64,000 nt of DNA. Origin: Panaeolus papilionaceus (lineage: Eukaryota; Basidiomycota; Agaricomycetes; Agaricales). Position 1 is the first letter of the stretch. Each line of letters opens with the position of its first letter. The DNA lies in assembly GCA_015501605.1 (NCBI GenBank), contig JADNRZ010000007.1, forward strand, positions 1,302,001-1,366,000. The letters are read 5' to 3'. A model generated the notes under the pieces. It ran no database searches and was not told the DNA's origin. It saw only the letters and a program-made list of their open reading frames with translations. This document shows, one piece after another, positions 1 to 13,832 of this stretch. Position numbers and translations under genes: made by a program.

Positions 1-2020
<2,020 letters not shown>

Positions 2021-3081
2021 CCAAGACTCACTTCGGCGGTTTACGATCGACTCAATTTGCGCTCTGGGCCATATCCAGAGCTGCCTTTTTTCAGTTGCTC
2101 CTATGTATATGAAATATAGCCTGGAGAGCTTGGTATGAAAATGTTAGGGTCGTTGAAAGACGTAGCCTTATAGCGGTGCCGTCAAAACCTGCATAATCAT
2201 TTCGATTGTTCGTGTTATGCCTGTACAGGGGTGAGTCTTGTACTCAGTGACTAGTGACTAAGGGCAATCGATCACAATTGACAATCTCGGGGAATCCAGA
2301 ATATGCCAATGTAAGCGCTTATCTTTCTCTATCTCGTAAAACCTAAAAAAATGTATGTAGTTGGCAATCCGAGACTACTTAAATCTGAAGATGATCACTA
2401 CTGCCAATTGCTCAGGATATGGTCGTCATTAGGGTCAAATATAACCTTTCAGAGATTTATGGACCTACTACTATCGACACCTGGAACCCGGGACGAGATA
2501 CTTGCACAACGGATCATATGAAATACAGATAGGACGCCAGCGTCTTATCCGATTCTAATTTGACCTCACCCAATGCGTAAAACGTGGTCGACCTATGGTT
2601 TGATAGGGTTTGAGGCGTCAGCTGGTCGACAATTGGCGACGAAAGCGTTCCCGATCAACTTATGTACGCCGATAACCTGATAGGAGTTGTCAACCACACA
2701 ACCGACGCCGGGGAATGATCAGAAAAAAACTTAAAAAATCCCTGCACGCGGACGAGCTGCTGTTTTGAGAAACTCTTGCTTGAGCGAGACATATGGACAA
2801 TCCATATCCAGACAGACGGAACCAGTGTCCTTACTGACCCTGTTGACGCATGATGCTCACAAGGACGATCCTAGGCAACACGGAATCGGAGAATTTGTCA
2901 GATCCCGATTTGAATGTGCAGTCTTGTACAGTACAACTCTATATTTTGTATATTTCCCCATGTCCCTTTGCACTTCGTATACTTCTACCCCCTCAATCCC
3001 TCCGCTAGTTCGCAGCCAGGCGTCCCAAGAGTCTGCTTCCAAATCGTTGCCTTGCCAAAGTACTTGCAACTCGAAGGCACC
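2021..3081. other. Intergenic region, about 1.06 kb
   Basis: No coding exon with homology or splice-consistent structure was seen between the Rix7 stop and the start of the DUF6533 gene. It should hold the Rix7 terminator and the promoter of the next gene. No clear TATA box or repeat stands out. Confidence 0.5.
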
Positions 3082-4638
3082 ATGGATCTAACCCTCCAGG
3101 AGTTGGCGGACTCCGTCAAATACACAAGAATAGTTTCGGTGCGGGTGTTCTCTTCATTGTGATTCTCATACGCTAACCTTCTTGCCCAGTATGTGAATGG
3201 TAATTCACATCCCCCTCATTGACCACCGAGTAACTTAAAACTAATTACGCATTGAACACTCTATAGCTGGGACAATTGCCATTATTGTACGCCTCCTAGT
3301 TCTCTTATCCTAGCCTTTGGAATACTCACGTCGTGTCTGTCTCCGAAGGTGTACGACTATCTGCAGACTCTCGATAGAGAAATCCGCACAATCTGGTCGC
3401 AGAAATGGAATTACACGAAGTTCCTCTTCATCTTGACAAGATATTCTACATTGCTCGAGGCGTTCGTGGTCACGTATCGTAAGTTCTTTCGAAAACACTA
3501 TCTTTCCTGAGCATAAAATTAATCTGTCGTTTCATTCAGAGCTATCCGTCCCCGGAGAATGGTATTCAGACTGTTCAACCGCGTTCAAGGCCAACGCATG
3601 TACGTGCGGAAGTTCTCTTCGTTCTTTATCTGGTTCTAAACGATTTATAGGGTTGTTCGTACTCGGTTTGGGTGTTGGAGAAAGTGAGCATCGTACTGTC
3701 GTATCTTCGGGCTACGGGCTGACGCATTATTAGTGATCATGACCATTCGGACGTGGGCAATCTGGGGGAAGAATCGAGTTTTGATGTGGTGCCTGCCCAT
3801 GTTCTATCTCGCTGTATGGGTTTCTGGTTTCGCAGTCACAGGTATATTCCTGCAGACCCTAGAATGTATGTTTTCATGTCTTTGCGCAATTTCCGCTGGT
3901 TGACATTCTTTTCGTTTGCTCAAAGTTGGACCCAATCCCCGCACTCCGTATGTTGGCTGCTACGCAACATACGTTGATCCTATCATCTTCTTCGACTGGA
4001 TCCTGCTCTTATTCTATGACGCCGGTAAGTAGTGCACCACTTCGAGTACTCACCCACCATCTAATATCTCCTCAGTTATGTTCGTCCTGGTTCTGATCCC
4101 TGCATGGAAAGTTTGTAAGTAGCAGATTCATCCAGAAAATCAGAATCGGAATATAATTATTTCAGTCCGGGGAGGAGGAACATCGCAACTCTTGATCGTC
4201 GTGTATCGGGATGGACTAATTTATTACTTGTACCTTTTTGGTAAGGCGGTCGCATCAATCCCTCCGCCATTCGCCGTTTAACCTTCCTCAACAGCTTTAT
4301 CTTTCACCAACATCATGGTTATCATCTCTGCTCCAGTAAGTCCGCTCAATACTACATAACACATCAACTTTCGTTTATATTCCTCAAAAGGGCGATCTTA
4401 TCCTATTACTTTCCTTGTAAGTCCGACTCGGTTCCTGTTGCTTGACGACCGTATTGAATGCTCCCCCCTCAGATTTTCTCGAGCCCTACACGGCATTCTG
4501 GCGTGTCGAGTTGTCTTGCACATAGACGAGCATGCTCGTCCTGTCCAACCTGACACCCCAGAACATGCTACATCACCTAGTTTCCAGTTCAAACACTCAC
4601 AACAAAGTGCTTCGGCATCCTCATCAAAGTGGGTATAA
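3082..4638 (+). CDS. DUF6533 seven-helix membrane protein
   Basis: This belongs to the basidiomycete DUF6533 family of predicted integral membrane proteins, which are of unknown function and fold-wise resemble seven-helix receptors. After MDLTLQELADSVKYTRIVS comes the family signature YDYLQTLDREIRTIWSQKW, followed by KFLFILTRYSTLLEAFV. Further helices read WLFVLGLGVGE, MIMTIRTWAIWGKN, FFDWILLLFYD, VMFVLVLIPAW and FTNIMVIISAP. The C-terminal LHGILACRVVLHIDEHA matches the usual 'SRLLLHLRE' end of the family. The gene is cut into at least nine small exons by 50-60 nt introns. The ATG at 3082 is the first one in frame with the signature. A Ser-rich cytoplasmic tail ends at the TAA 4636-4638. Exon edges are approximate. 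Confidence 0.8.
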
Positions 4639-4899
4639 GTTATCTGGCATTATTGTTTTAGCCTAGTTATTCCACTCCTTTCAAGGGCTCGTAGCCCTAA
4701 TGCGCCTTTTGTTATCTATAATTTAACTATTGTAGCACTTTCCTGTATCTTTAGCTCAGTATCATTTGCTTTACTTCACTTCTCTCCTTTCTGGCTCTTT
4801 AGACTTCTGCATATGTAAAATGAGATCATTGCTGTATATCGCAGTTGATTCCGAATGTTACCCTTTACCCTCCAGCCATGGACACATACATGTGCAACC

Positions 4900-6750
4900 C
4901 TAAGGGTCTCCCACCTTTTTAATACCGACAATCACGCGCTCATTTCGCCTCCAAAAGTCAACATGAATTTCTGCCAATCGAGTGGGATCATCCTATTAGT
5001 ATAAAATCTGGTTAGTTCAATTTTTTTGAATAAAAAAAAACCAGGAATATAACGTGGACTTTGTGGTGAGGATGGACTGCAAAACGAGAGATAAGGTGTA
5101 AATAGGCGGCGTAATCTAAATGGTCACGCGATAAGCGATGACCATTCACAAGAGGTCTTTAGGAACCGCAGAAAAATTGATGGAACGTCCAAGAAGGGGA
5201 AACGAAGGGGCAATAGCGCTCACAACTCGCAACAAAAAAAAAAACATACCTCATGCAACATGTGACCCACCCCAGGGACCACGACCATTTGGAATTTACC
5301 CTGCATTTGGCCAATCATCAACTCTTTGTCGAGTCGGTCCGTCCCTGCGAGAACGAGAAGCCTCGCCGTTCGTGCTTGGAGGAAATGACTTGAGAGGCCT
5401 TGGAACCAACCTATAATTTTAAAGTCAAAAAATGAGAGGGATATTGGTATACATATGCGGCTTAAAAGCGGATATACGGACTCAGCCAGTAGGGCGCCGT
5501 TGACCGAAGCGGGGTACGCCATTCGTATCGAGGAATATATTTCGTAACAGAGGCTTCGGGCGCCTGTTCCTCACGAGACCTCATGATGGACGGAATGGAT
5601 ACACGTGCAGAAGTTGGGTTGAGGATCGCGTTGGTTGTTACGCTGAAAATGGAAGGTTGATAAGTATGGGTGATGAGCGACGATATGGAGTGCGTAAAGT
5701 ACGTGGTGCACAGGCATGCATGTCGAGGTAAGCAGGAGGGAAAAATGCTACGCACTGCCATTCAATTGCTTCTTCGACAGAGTCAAAACCATCAGGGCGT
5801 GCATTCAGCAAACTGTGCATATGCGGGAGTGCATCAATTGCCGAACCTAAAAGCGTATACCTAGATTTTGAGCACTTGTGGGGTAATGCGCTGATGAGGG
5901 CTATAAAGCGGCTCACCCTCCACAACGTCCAGTACGGATACCCCCGCAATTCGATATTTCTTCTGGAGTAATAGTGGGCAGGCACGAACAACAACAGAGC
6001 CTCCCATACTATGCCCAATCAACTGATGGACCCATGAGGTTATGATCAGTTGCGAATGACCGGTAATATAAAGTTATAGATACCAAGAGTGAAGGCGTGA
6101 CCGAGACATCGGCAAAGATCGACTCAATCACAGAGCAGAAGTCTGCGACGAGCACCTCAATAGACAAGTTTTCATCATCTTTGGACGATGTTGTCTTTCC
6201 TTAGAAGGCACAATATTAGAATGTCTCATGCATATGTTGAAAGGACCCTTACCATGTCGACGCGCATCCAGTGCTAAAACCCCGCATTCCCCTTTGCTCA
6301 ACGCGGTCACTTCTTTGGCAAAACATGCGAAACTGAGACCAGAATACCCAGCACCATGATGACATATCATCACTGTTCCGTCTTTGAACTTTGGTGGGGT
6401 ATAATATACACGTGTATCAAGGTTTCTAGATGGTACAGCGACTTGGGAAGCACTCTCGAAAAATCCAGCAGCTGATATCGGAGCAAATTGTGGGTTAGGT
6501 GTAGACGACTTTGCTTGTACATGTCGGCGAGTAGATGGCCTTTGAGGCAATTTTTTTTTCAGGAAAACATCAAGCGGTTCAGCAAGGCTACTTGCATCGC
6601 TGGTGGTCCCATTCCACTACCTGGCAGGTCACCGATACCATCTAGCTCTTCTTCCTCTTCCTCTTCCTCATCGTTGGTATCCACTGGTGGAAGGTGCGTT
6701 GGTAGCTTTGCTAACCGTGCATTAATAGCAGAGCGATAAAGGTCAGACAT
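4900..6750 (-). CDS. PPE1: Protein phosphatase methylesterase 1 (alpha/beta hydrolase)
   Basis: This enzyme removes the C-terminal methyl ester from the catalytic subunit of protein phosphatase 2A. The start [20 protein letters not shown] is followed by a poly-Glu acidic run. The hydrolase body begins at [26 protein letters not shown]. The nucleophile elbow is GHSMGG, the acid region [24 protein letters not shown] and the catalytic His [11 protein letters not shown]. The protein ends [18 protein letters not shown], with the TAG at 4900-4902. All triad regions are present. There are multiple short introns. The ATG at 6748-6750 is chosen because it gives the conserved N-terminal '[12 protein letters not shown]'. 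It converges on the DUF6533 gene, whose stop lies about 260 nt away. Confidence 0.92.
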
Positions 6751-7031
6751 GATTTACAGCAGTCAAGTATGAAGGTAGTGGACAATGATCATGATGGATT
6801 GACTCTTGCAAGAATCGCCATCATATCTGTGGCGGTGCTGCATGTTTGTCTAACTAATCTATTGTAAACAAGTTGATTGCCGGTTCAGTGTTCCGGTTTG
6901 CCAATACCCGGAGAAGTCGGCCAATGTCCCCAAGGAATCAAACCACTGACAGTCAGTTGGTAACATAAATAAAGGTATAAAGCCAATAAATTCTACATTA
7001 TCTTGGCTTTACTTCAAACTTAGTACCCAAG

Positions 7032-8272
7032 ATGAGTTCAGGCTCTGCTTCCAACGATTTACTGACAATTGGCTCGGGAATATACCTCAGCAAGCCCAAA
7101 TCCTCATCATCAAGCGCCAATCCAACAGAAAGCGCAGAATCCAGATTGAAATCGAACAATGGCCGCGTGGCACCCCCATCGTGAGTATTCTACATGCTAC
7201 TCTATACTCTGGGTCGGGAAAGTATAGACTAAACCTATTGCTACGATAGGGTAATTCTTATTTTTGGATGGAGTGAGTGTTCTTCTCAAACACATTAAAC
7301 TTTACTGACCACCATGCTTTCACTAAGTGGGAGCGCAGCTGTCCCATCTCCTTAAATATATCAAGACATATGACGAACTGTACCCAGAATCAGTCAAGAT
7401 AATCGTTCGCTCCGAAGCGTCGTTCTTCTGGTCAAGTGTCACAGCACGGGTGCGTTTCGAAATGTGCAGCATGATCAGAGAAATATTGCGTATTGATATG
7501 ACCTTGTCTCTTAGAGGCGTCGCCTTCAGCCAGCGGTCGAAGCGCTAGAGCTTCTCGGGTGTCTTCAACCAGCCAAGTATTGCTCCACAAGTGTTGCACT
7601 GGCTGGTATTCAGCCTATCGTCCCATACCCCAGACCTGCTGTTCTTGTTCATGCCTTCTCCAACGGTGAGTGGGAAATATTATCAATCGCATACGCAGTA
7701 AACTGACAGTGACTAATCCCCAAACTTTAGGAGGATCCTGGCAGCTCGCAACCCTGGGCGAAATACTTGGCTCCCGCATACCTTTGACCGGCGACTCCGG
7801 ATCTCCTCTTTGTATCAGCGCTATGGTTCTTGATTCCTGTCCAGGAGATGGGGGTTTGCAGGCTACACAACGCGCCTTTTCCACGGCTATTCGGAACCCC
7901 ATCGTGCGCACGCTAATCGGATTCTTCATTCGAATCCTTTACCTTATCATGTCTGTCCAAAAGGCAGTCCTTCGACGCAAACTCAACACCGTTGACATTA
8001 TGAAAGCACAACTAAACAACACCAAGCTCCTGCCCTGGTTTGGAAAGCATACGCGGCGCCTCTATATTTATTCGACCAAGGACGATTTGATTCCATATCA
8101 TGAAGTCGAGAAACACGCGAGTGAGGCAGAGAAGAGTGGGTTCATCGTTAAGCAGCGACGATTCGAAGATTCAGCCCACGTGGCTCACGCCAGAGCCCAT
8201 CCTGAAGACTATTGGCAAGAGGTTCAAACATTATGGGAAGAGGCCTCTTCGCAGCTTCATTCACAGAATTGA
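7032..8272 (+). CDS. TMEM53/DUF829-family alpha/beta hydrolase
   Basis: The protein starts MSSGSASNDLLTIGSGIYLSK and carries the DUF829 hallmarks: 'VILIFGWMGAQLSHLLKYIKTYDELYP' near the N-terminus (split across exons), the nucleophile motif HAFSNGG, and a late 'LYIYSTKDDLIPYHEVEKHA' acid region. The catalytic His is in 'FEDSAHVAHARAHPEDYW'. The family includes vertebrate TMEM53, a nuclear-envelope protein, and many fungal indole-diterpene-cluster-associated proteins (PaxU-like) whose substrates are unknown. It is about 350 residues, with introns around 7183-7250, 7271-7327, 7451-7514 and 7666-7730. No biosynthetic cluster surrounds it, so a housekeeping role is more likely than secondary metabolism. 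Confidence 0.82.
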
Positions 8273-8376
8273 AAGGTACGGCTTGGTTAATCCCCTTCAT
8301 TGATGGATGCGCACATGTGTAGATTTCGCTTTATGATAGGATCATAGTATTACTAAACAGCCAGCACGCTTCGTAT

Positions 8377-10570
8377 CTATTCATCGTACATCGTATCATG
8401 GACATTAAATCCCCATCTTTGCTCAGAAAAACATAGGATAAGATGATAATTTGCAGTTGATTTATTAGGTATCTCCGAAGACCAGCCGTTTGTAGACAAA
8501 GCCTCGTCGCACATGTCTACGAACATCGAGGGCCAAATCCTTCTCATTACATCTATTTCTAGATACGGCATCACATAGTAGTGACAGTGCCTATAGCTAC
8601 CGATGGCTTCATTTAAATCATTATCATAGGCCATAAGGTTCCACGCGTGGAATACACTTGGGACGTGGTCGAACCCAAGCAGGTTCCTCCCCATCCAAAG
8701 CCGTAACATCGCGCGGTGGCCTTCTTCCTGGCATGCCAAAGTACGGCCATGTAGGGAGGTAGCATGTTTCCTACGACACGATTTCCGGGACGTCAGCGCT
8801 CTGTGGGACATTAGATGAAGAAATTTACATACGTCATAACTGCACGAGGGTTTACATCGGACCCAGTAACTCCAATCCAGCCATTGGATCAGATCCGAGA
8901 CAGCGCTTGACCATCGAGAGACGATTTCAGGTACATCGATACCTCGTATTTTGAGCTCTGGTGTCTTGTTGTTTTGTAGACCTAGTTCGACACCTTCTGC
9001 CCAAATGCTAACCAATACACGACATATCTCCTTCACCACGCTTTTGACAGAAGAAGCTAATAGCTCTTCTGAACGAGAGAACAGAGGGGATGTGGCATCG
9101 GCGTTAACGAAGATGTCAGAGTAGGAATAGGGTGCCACGCATGCCTCGAACACTGGTTGTGCCCAAGCGCGGTCCGAAGCCGGAGCAGTTCGGAGAGGGC
9201 TTGAAGGAGCAGCGTCGTGAACTATGTAGGTTATTAGCATGCTTCGGACGTATCGATAGGATCGTCCCATAATATCCTCTGGGGACCCATTAGCAGGAGT
9301 CGCATTCAGGGTGTACTCCAGCATCTCCAGACGCTCAGCATAACGATTCGTGATGACGTTAATAAGGCTACGCCACTGGATCCCAGAAGAAGTGGACGGT
9401 TGCGAACCGAGGATCTCGTCGAGTTGGTGTGTAAGCGTTACGAGATCTTCAGTAGATACTTGATTTAGGCGATGAAAGAAGCGCTCTTGACCAAAACGGT
9501 GTGGCTGAAGACTTGGGAATGACGCAGTGTCGTAAAATGAGACTAGGCGTGTGTAATCGAGCTCAATGCGGATGTCCCCTGGGAAGCGATTATGCCAGCT
9601 TCCTGCCTCGATTACGCGGTAGTCGTGAGCTTGGGGTAGTCTACCAGGTGCGAAATGGGAGGGTCCCGGGTCTGATGCATTTCGTGGCGCGCGAGCGGGA
9701 GGTCCCCGAGTGTTTTCAGAGGAGAGATTTAGGAAAGATACGGTCTTGACCCCCTTAGTAAAGCTGCACAGCATGACTTCGCTATACAGAGAAAAAGAAG
9801 TTGATTTCCCATCCTATATATGATAGACGAGGCAACTCACAAATCCATTTCCATCCTAGAAGCGCTGCATTCAGAACAAGATCCAACATCTAGGTATCAT
9901 AAACGTACATACCTAACATATCCGTCAATGGCATATTTCTCTCCCCATGCGCACAGGTCAAGAATCCTCTGCTTTTCGTTGAATACCCACTCCGGAACTA
10001 TCTTACCCCACGCGACCAAGTCTTGACTATCCATTGGGCCATCTGCCATCTTGGCAGCACTACTGCCGTCAAAATAGAGTATCTTCAAAGCGCGTTCTGC
10101 GATCAGCGTCAAATGCCAGCAGCCCTGGTCTGACATCGAGCGACAGAAAAGAAACGAGTGTTCTGGGTCTACTGCTGTCCACTCTGGCGTTTTTGGTATT
10201 TCATGGACGTAACTGCCATGATACAGTAGTGTTCCTGGAGGAATCACCCCTGCCACTAAGGTATGCCCTACACCTCGTGATTAAATATGTGATATTGACG
10301 GAAAATGCAGTGGTACTCACCATTCCGATACCTTGTATTGGGCCAATGCTGGAGCAAAGAACTGACGGAGTTAAACACGAGGTTTGAACTGTCGTTTACG
10401 CCCGGCTTTTGGTGAAAGTCCCAAGGTGACTCGGAAGGCAAGCTATTACGAACAGGATATTCTTGGACATGAAACGGGGTTTGCGTCCGCGCGGCACCGG
10501 TTACCACGAACATTCCTTGAAGGCACAGGCAGACTAGAGCCAGGACGCCTGAGTCAAGAATTAGGGGCAT
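8377..10570 (-). CDS. Uncharacterised secreted basidiomycete protein (about 640 aa)
   Basis: The function is not known. An N-terminal hydrophobic signal peptide (MPLILDSGVLALVCLCLQG) is followed by a conserved block beginning GVIPPGTLLYHGSY, then PEWTAVDPEHSFLFCR, ILYFDGSSAAKM and WGEKYAIDGYVRMEMDFEVMLCSF. I recognise the block as recurrent in Agaricomycete proteomes. The remaining 460 residues, beginning TKGVKTVSFLNLSS, look alpha-helical. The exon junction joining MEMDF to EVMLCSF was placed at GATTT|GTGAGT...TATAG|CGAAGTC, which keeps frame. The 'LLYHG...W.A.DPEHS' block faintly recalls the first two motifs of ADP-ribosyltransferase folds, but I see no clear third motif. Secretion is inferred only from the leader. 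Confidence 0.7.
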
Positions 10571-11060
10571 TTTCGTTAGAATTAAGTCTCAGTAACTATG
10601 CAGAGGACACAAGATAAAGGATGAAGTGAGATCAGCGATAAGTTATCTTCAATGGCTGACAAGTTGAGTCCATGACGAACGGAAATACCCAGTTCACGCC
10701 ATTGTTGAGCTTTTGTGACGAAAATGATGCTTTGCCGACAAGCATCTTGACAGAAAACGGTCTCCGGGTTCGGAGGCCAGATTGCCTCCGCAACCCTTAT
10801 TAAGTACTTAGACTCAGAGGCTCTTAAAAGTGCTTTGTGTCATGCGCATGTTAATGACGTTTGTGCAGTTTCTTCAATCGAGAATATGTACCAGTTAATT
10901 TAGATGCGGTGACTGGTCTTGGAATTGTTGCTATATTATACAAACGTTTATGCACAAAAATGCATCGAAATAACTCGCTCTGAACACAATTTGCTGAGTA
11001 GGGTGTCGGTGAAGTATAGCCGTGATTCATAAACGAAAAAGCACGAATAATCTACAACTC
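10571..11060. other. Intergenic region, about 490 nt
   Basis: This is the upstream flank of the secreted unknown gene and the 3' flank of the carboxylesterase. No gene or striking repeat was seen. Confidence 0.4.
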
Positions 11061-13248
11061 TCAGTTCTGCTGGTACACAACCTGGCTAGCTATGATATCG
11101 CATCGTTTTGTCTCGTCCTTCGGCTCCTGTTCAATAGCATTTGCACTCGCGGTATCCTTGTTCGCGGCGTCTTTTACGGCGGTCAAAACCATCCGGTTTG
11201 GTGACCGCGAGGTGAAAGCTGGCCAGACTGGCGAGCGAGAGAACTTGAACTTGTTGGGGTCCCCTGACCTTACGAAGGACACCCAATATGCGATGAGTTC
11301 TTGAGCGAAGGCGAGCTCAATGGGTGATTGAGGAGTAAAGGTAGTCGTGCCGTTGAAACTATTCACAAAAGTGGGGTCAGTGGCAGCACTGCGGAGGGAG
11401 GCAACATCCACCTACCCCGTAGCAGTTCCTTTAAACATCATGGTGTTCTCAGCAGAGTGCCATGTAAGACCAATGTCGATACCGCTGAGAATTGGCTGAT
11501 TGTATCGGTATGTCCACGATCTTTGACCTGCCTCACTGAATTTCCTAGCCATGAGAGATCTCTAAAACAAATACATCAGCGGTCTGACGATCATAAAATG
11601 GGAACGTCAAAACTCACAGCACATCTCAGCTGCGCATCTCCCGTGAGGGTCTGGTATCGAAGACCTTCTGAATCAGCAAAGGCTGAAAGAGGATAAGCCT
11701 ATACCATGAGTGGGGTTAGTCTAAGAACGCCGTTAATAATCAATCAAGACTAACGCTAATAAGCTGGTTGGTATCTTGGTCTCTGATTGATGGGAAGAAT
11801 TGGCGCATCGAAGCAGCGATATCATTACCACCTGTTAGGGTTTCATTGGACGTTGCTCTGAGTTGTGACTTTTGTAAGACAACGTTGAAGGCGGTTTAAC
11901 CAAAGTGATCATCAGAGCTTACCCAACGATGAGTGGAACCTTTTTAAATTTCCCTTGAAGAATAGAACGAGTTGGGAAATCCGTCAAGACTTTTCCATCA
12001 ATTACCGGGTGGAATGCCCTGTACCCAGACGCCGTGCTAACAAGGTACGAGTCAGAATAAAGACTTTTAAAAATTAGATACTTCGCGTACAAGGCTGAGG
12101 TAGATGCTGCGTCTTGCGCTCTCGCAAGTGCACTGACACTAGCCTTCCGCAAACAGGCAATTTGAGCGTCAACATTTCCAGATCCACAACCGGCTTGCTT
12201 TGCAAAGAAGTCGAAGAGGGGCTGAAAGTTCGATGCTTAAATGCGGATTCCTTGGTATCAAGAAGAGTACTGACCTGTTGCTGTTCAGGAGTCGGGAGGG
12301 GAGTGCGATAAACGCTCTGTGCAATCGCCTGATGGAAGAGTTGTTCCTTTTCATTTGCTACAATATGGAGCTCCACTGATGCACCACCTGCACTCTCGCC
12401 ATTAATGGTGACTTTCTTTGGGTCGCCTCCGAATCTGGCAATGTTTTGCTTGACCCATTTCAGAGCTTGAATCTGATCCAAGAACCCTGCATTCAGATCT
12501 CCGGTGGCGGGATTGCGAAACGCAGGTGTAGAGAGGAAACCGAAGGAGGAAAGACGATAGTAGACCGAGACCACGACCACATTAGGACTTTGATTAACCC
12601 AGTGGTCAAATGGCCAGTTTGCGGGATTCCCGTAGATATATCCTCCGCCGTGTATGTAGACCAACACTGGGACTGGGGAAAAGCTATTAGCAGGAGAAAA
12701 ACTGAACCGACATCGGGGTACCTACAATTGCTACCCAACTTTGCGCCGACTGGTGCGTAGATGTCAACCTTTAGGCAGTCTTCACTGCCAGCTCCTCCTG
12801 CGTCTCCACCTGAAACATAATGAGCAACAGATCCATGTATGAAATCGAGCTACCTACCGCCAGTAGTGCCCTGGATGCAGAAGGGCGCGTAGTTTCTAGC
12901 ATCAATAATTTGGCCTTTGGACTCCGCAGAAATTCGAGCTGTATTCAAAGGTAAAGGTGCCCTGAAACGCAGATTTCCTAAAGGGGGTTCAGCATATGGA
13001 ATTCCAAGATATGCCACTGTGTTGGGGTATGTCTGATTTCCAAGGTATTTCGCATAGCCAGCATCGATGACATGCTGAGAAGAGCCCTGAGCCAGGGAGT
13101 CGCTCAGAACCAGGATCCTGTCCCGGAAAACATAGCTTGAAAGAATGGCGAGAAACACCGACAGCAGCATCATGAGGGCGAAAGAGAATGGAGAAGGTTT
13201 TTTCCTCTGAGGGATATCAGAAGTAACAGAAGCTTTAGTTGTGGCCAT
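11061..13248 (-). CDS. Type-B carboxylesterase/lipase with N-terminal membrane anchor
   Basis: This is a serine hydrolase of the carboxylesterase B family. The N-terminus is a short basic cytoplasmic stretch (RKKPSPFSF) and one hydrophobic helix (ALMMLLSVFLAILSSYVF), predicting a type II membrane protein or uncleaved signal anchor. The catalytic domain begins YPNTVAYLGIPYAEPPLGNLRFRAP. The oxyanion region is LVYIHGGGYIYGNPANWPFDHW and the nucleophile elbow GESAGGAS. The late domain ends around IAYWVSFVRSGDPNKF, near WPAF. Cys residues in YAPFCIQG are placed as in secreted esterases. At least seven introns are present. The ATG at 13246-13248 is the first in frame and gives the anchor. The substrate cannot be told from sequence. 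Confidence 0.85.
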
Positions 13249-13832
13249 TTCTGCTTCTTTATAACGCAGCTAACACTGCAGCTGCTCGGATAAATGCGAC
13301 CTCTTAGTAGCGGGACCAATGGTCCAATGTCAGACGCGCTTGCTGGCAGAAGTGCGATTAATGAGGACAAGAAGTTCAATTGCCTCAGAATTCGCGCCGT
13401 TATTTTTCCGCTAGTTTCAATACGAGTCTTCTGCGCAAAAATAAACTTGTACTTGTGGCGAAGAATATAGAAAGATGGCAAGCATTGTGCATTGGCGATG
13501 GTGGAGGTGGAGGTCACTCTGAAGGTCTCGTGAGAATTATTTTTGCCTTCCAACCGCATGTCCAGACCTCATGATCGCCTCCACAGGAAAACCTAGGGGG
13601 CACGGGTTTGAAGTACTTATTTTATGAGAGTGAAGTATATGCATGGGGCACTCTATTCTATTGTGATGATGCCCTGTATCTATAGCTAGTTTTCTGCGAC
13701 AGGGAATTATGGTCTGTCTAAGATATCTATGTATATCGTCTAGTCTGGAAGATAAATATTGATAGAGGTTAGAGACACGCATAAAAATGGACAGATGAGA
13801 AATGTAAAGTATGGGTAGCGCTCCCAGTGGTA
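13249..13832. other. Intergenic region, about 580 nt
   Basis: This lies between the carboxylesterase start and the ABHD11-like stop. A short open frame overlaps the esterase 5' flank but shows no family features. Nothing else was seen. Confidence 0.4.

Noticed and set aside
3082..4638. DUF6533 protein as an STE3 pheromone receptor
   Set aside because: The signature YDYLQTLDREIRTIW and the terminal LHGILACRVVLH belong to DUF6533, and STE3 landmarks are missing.
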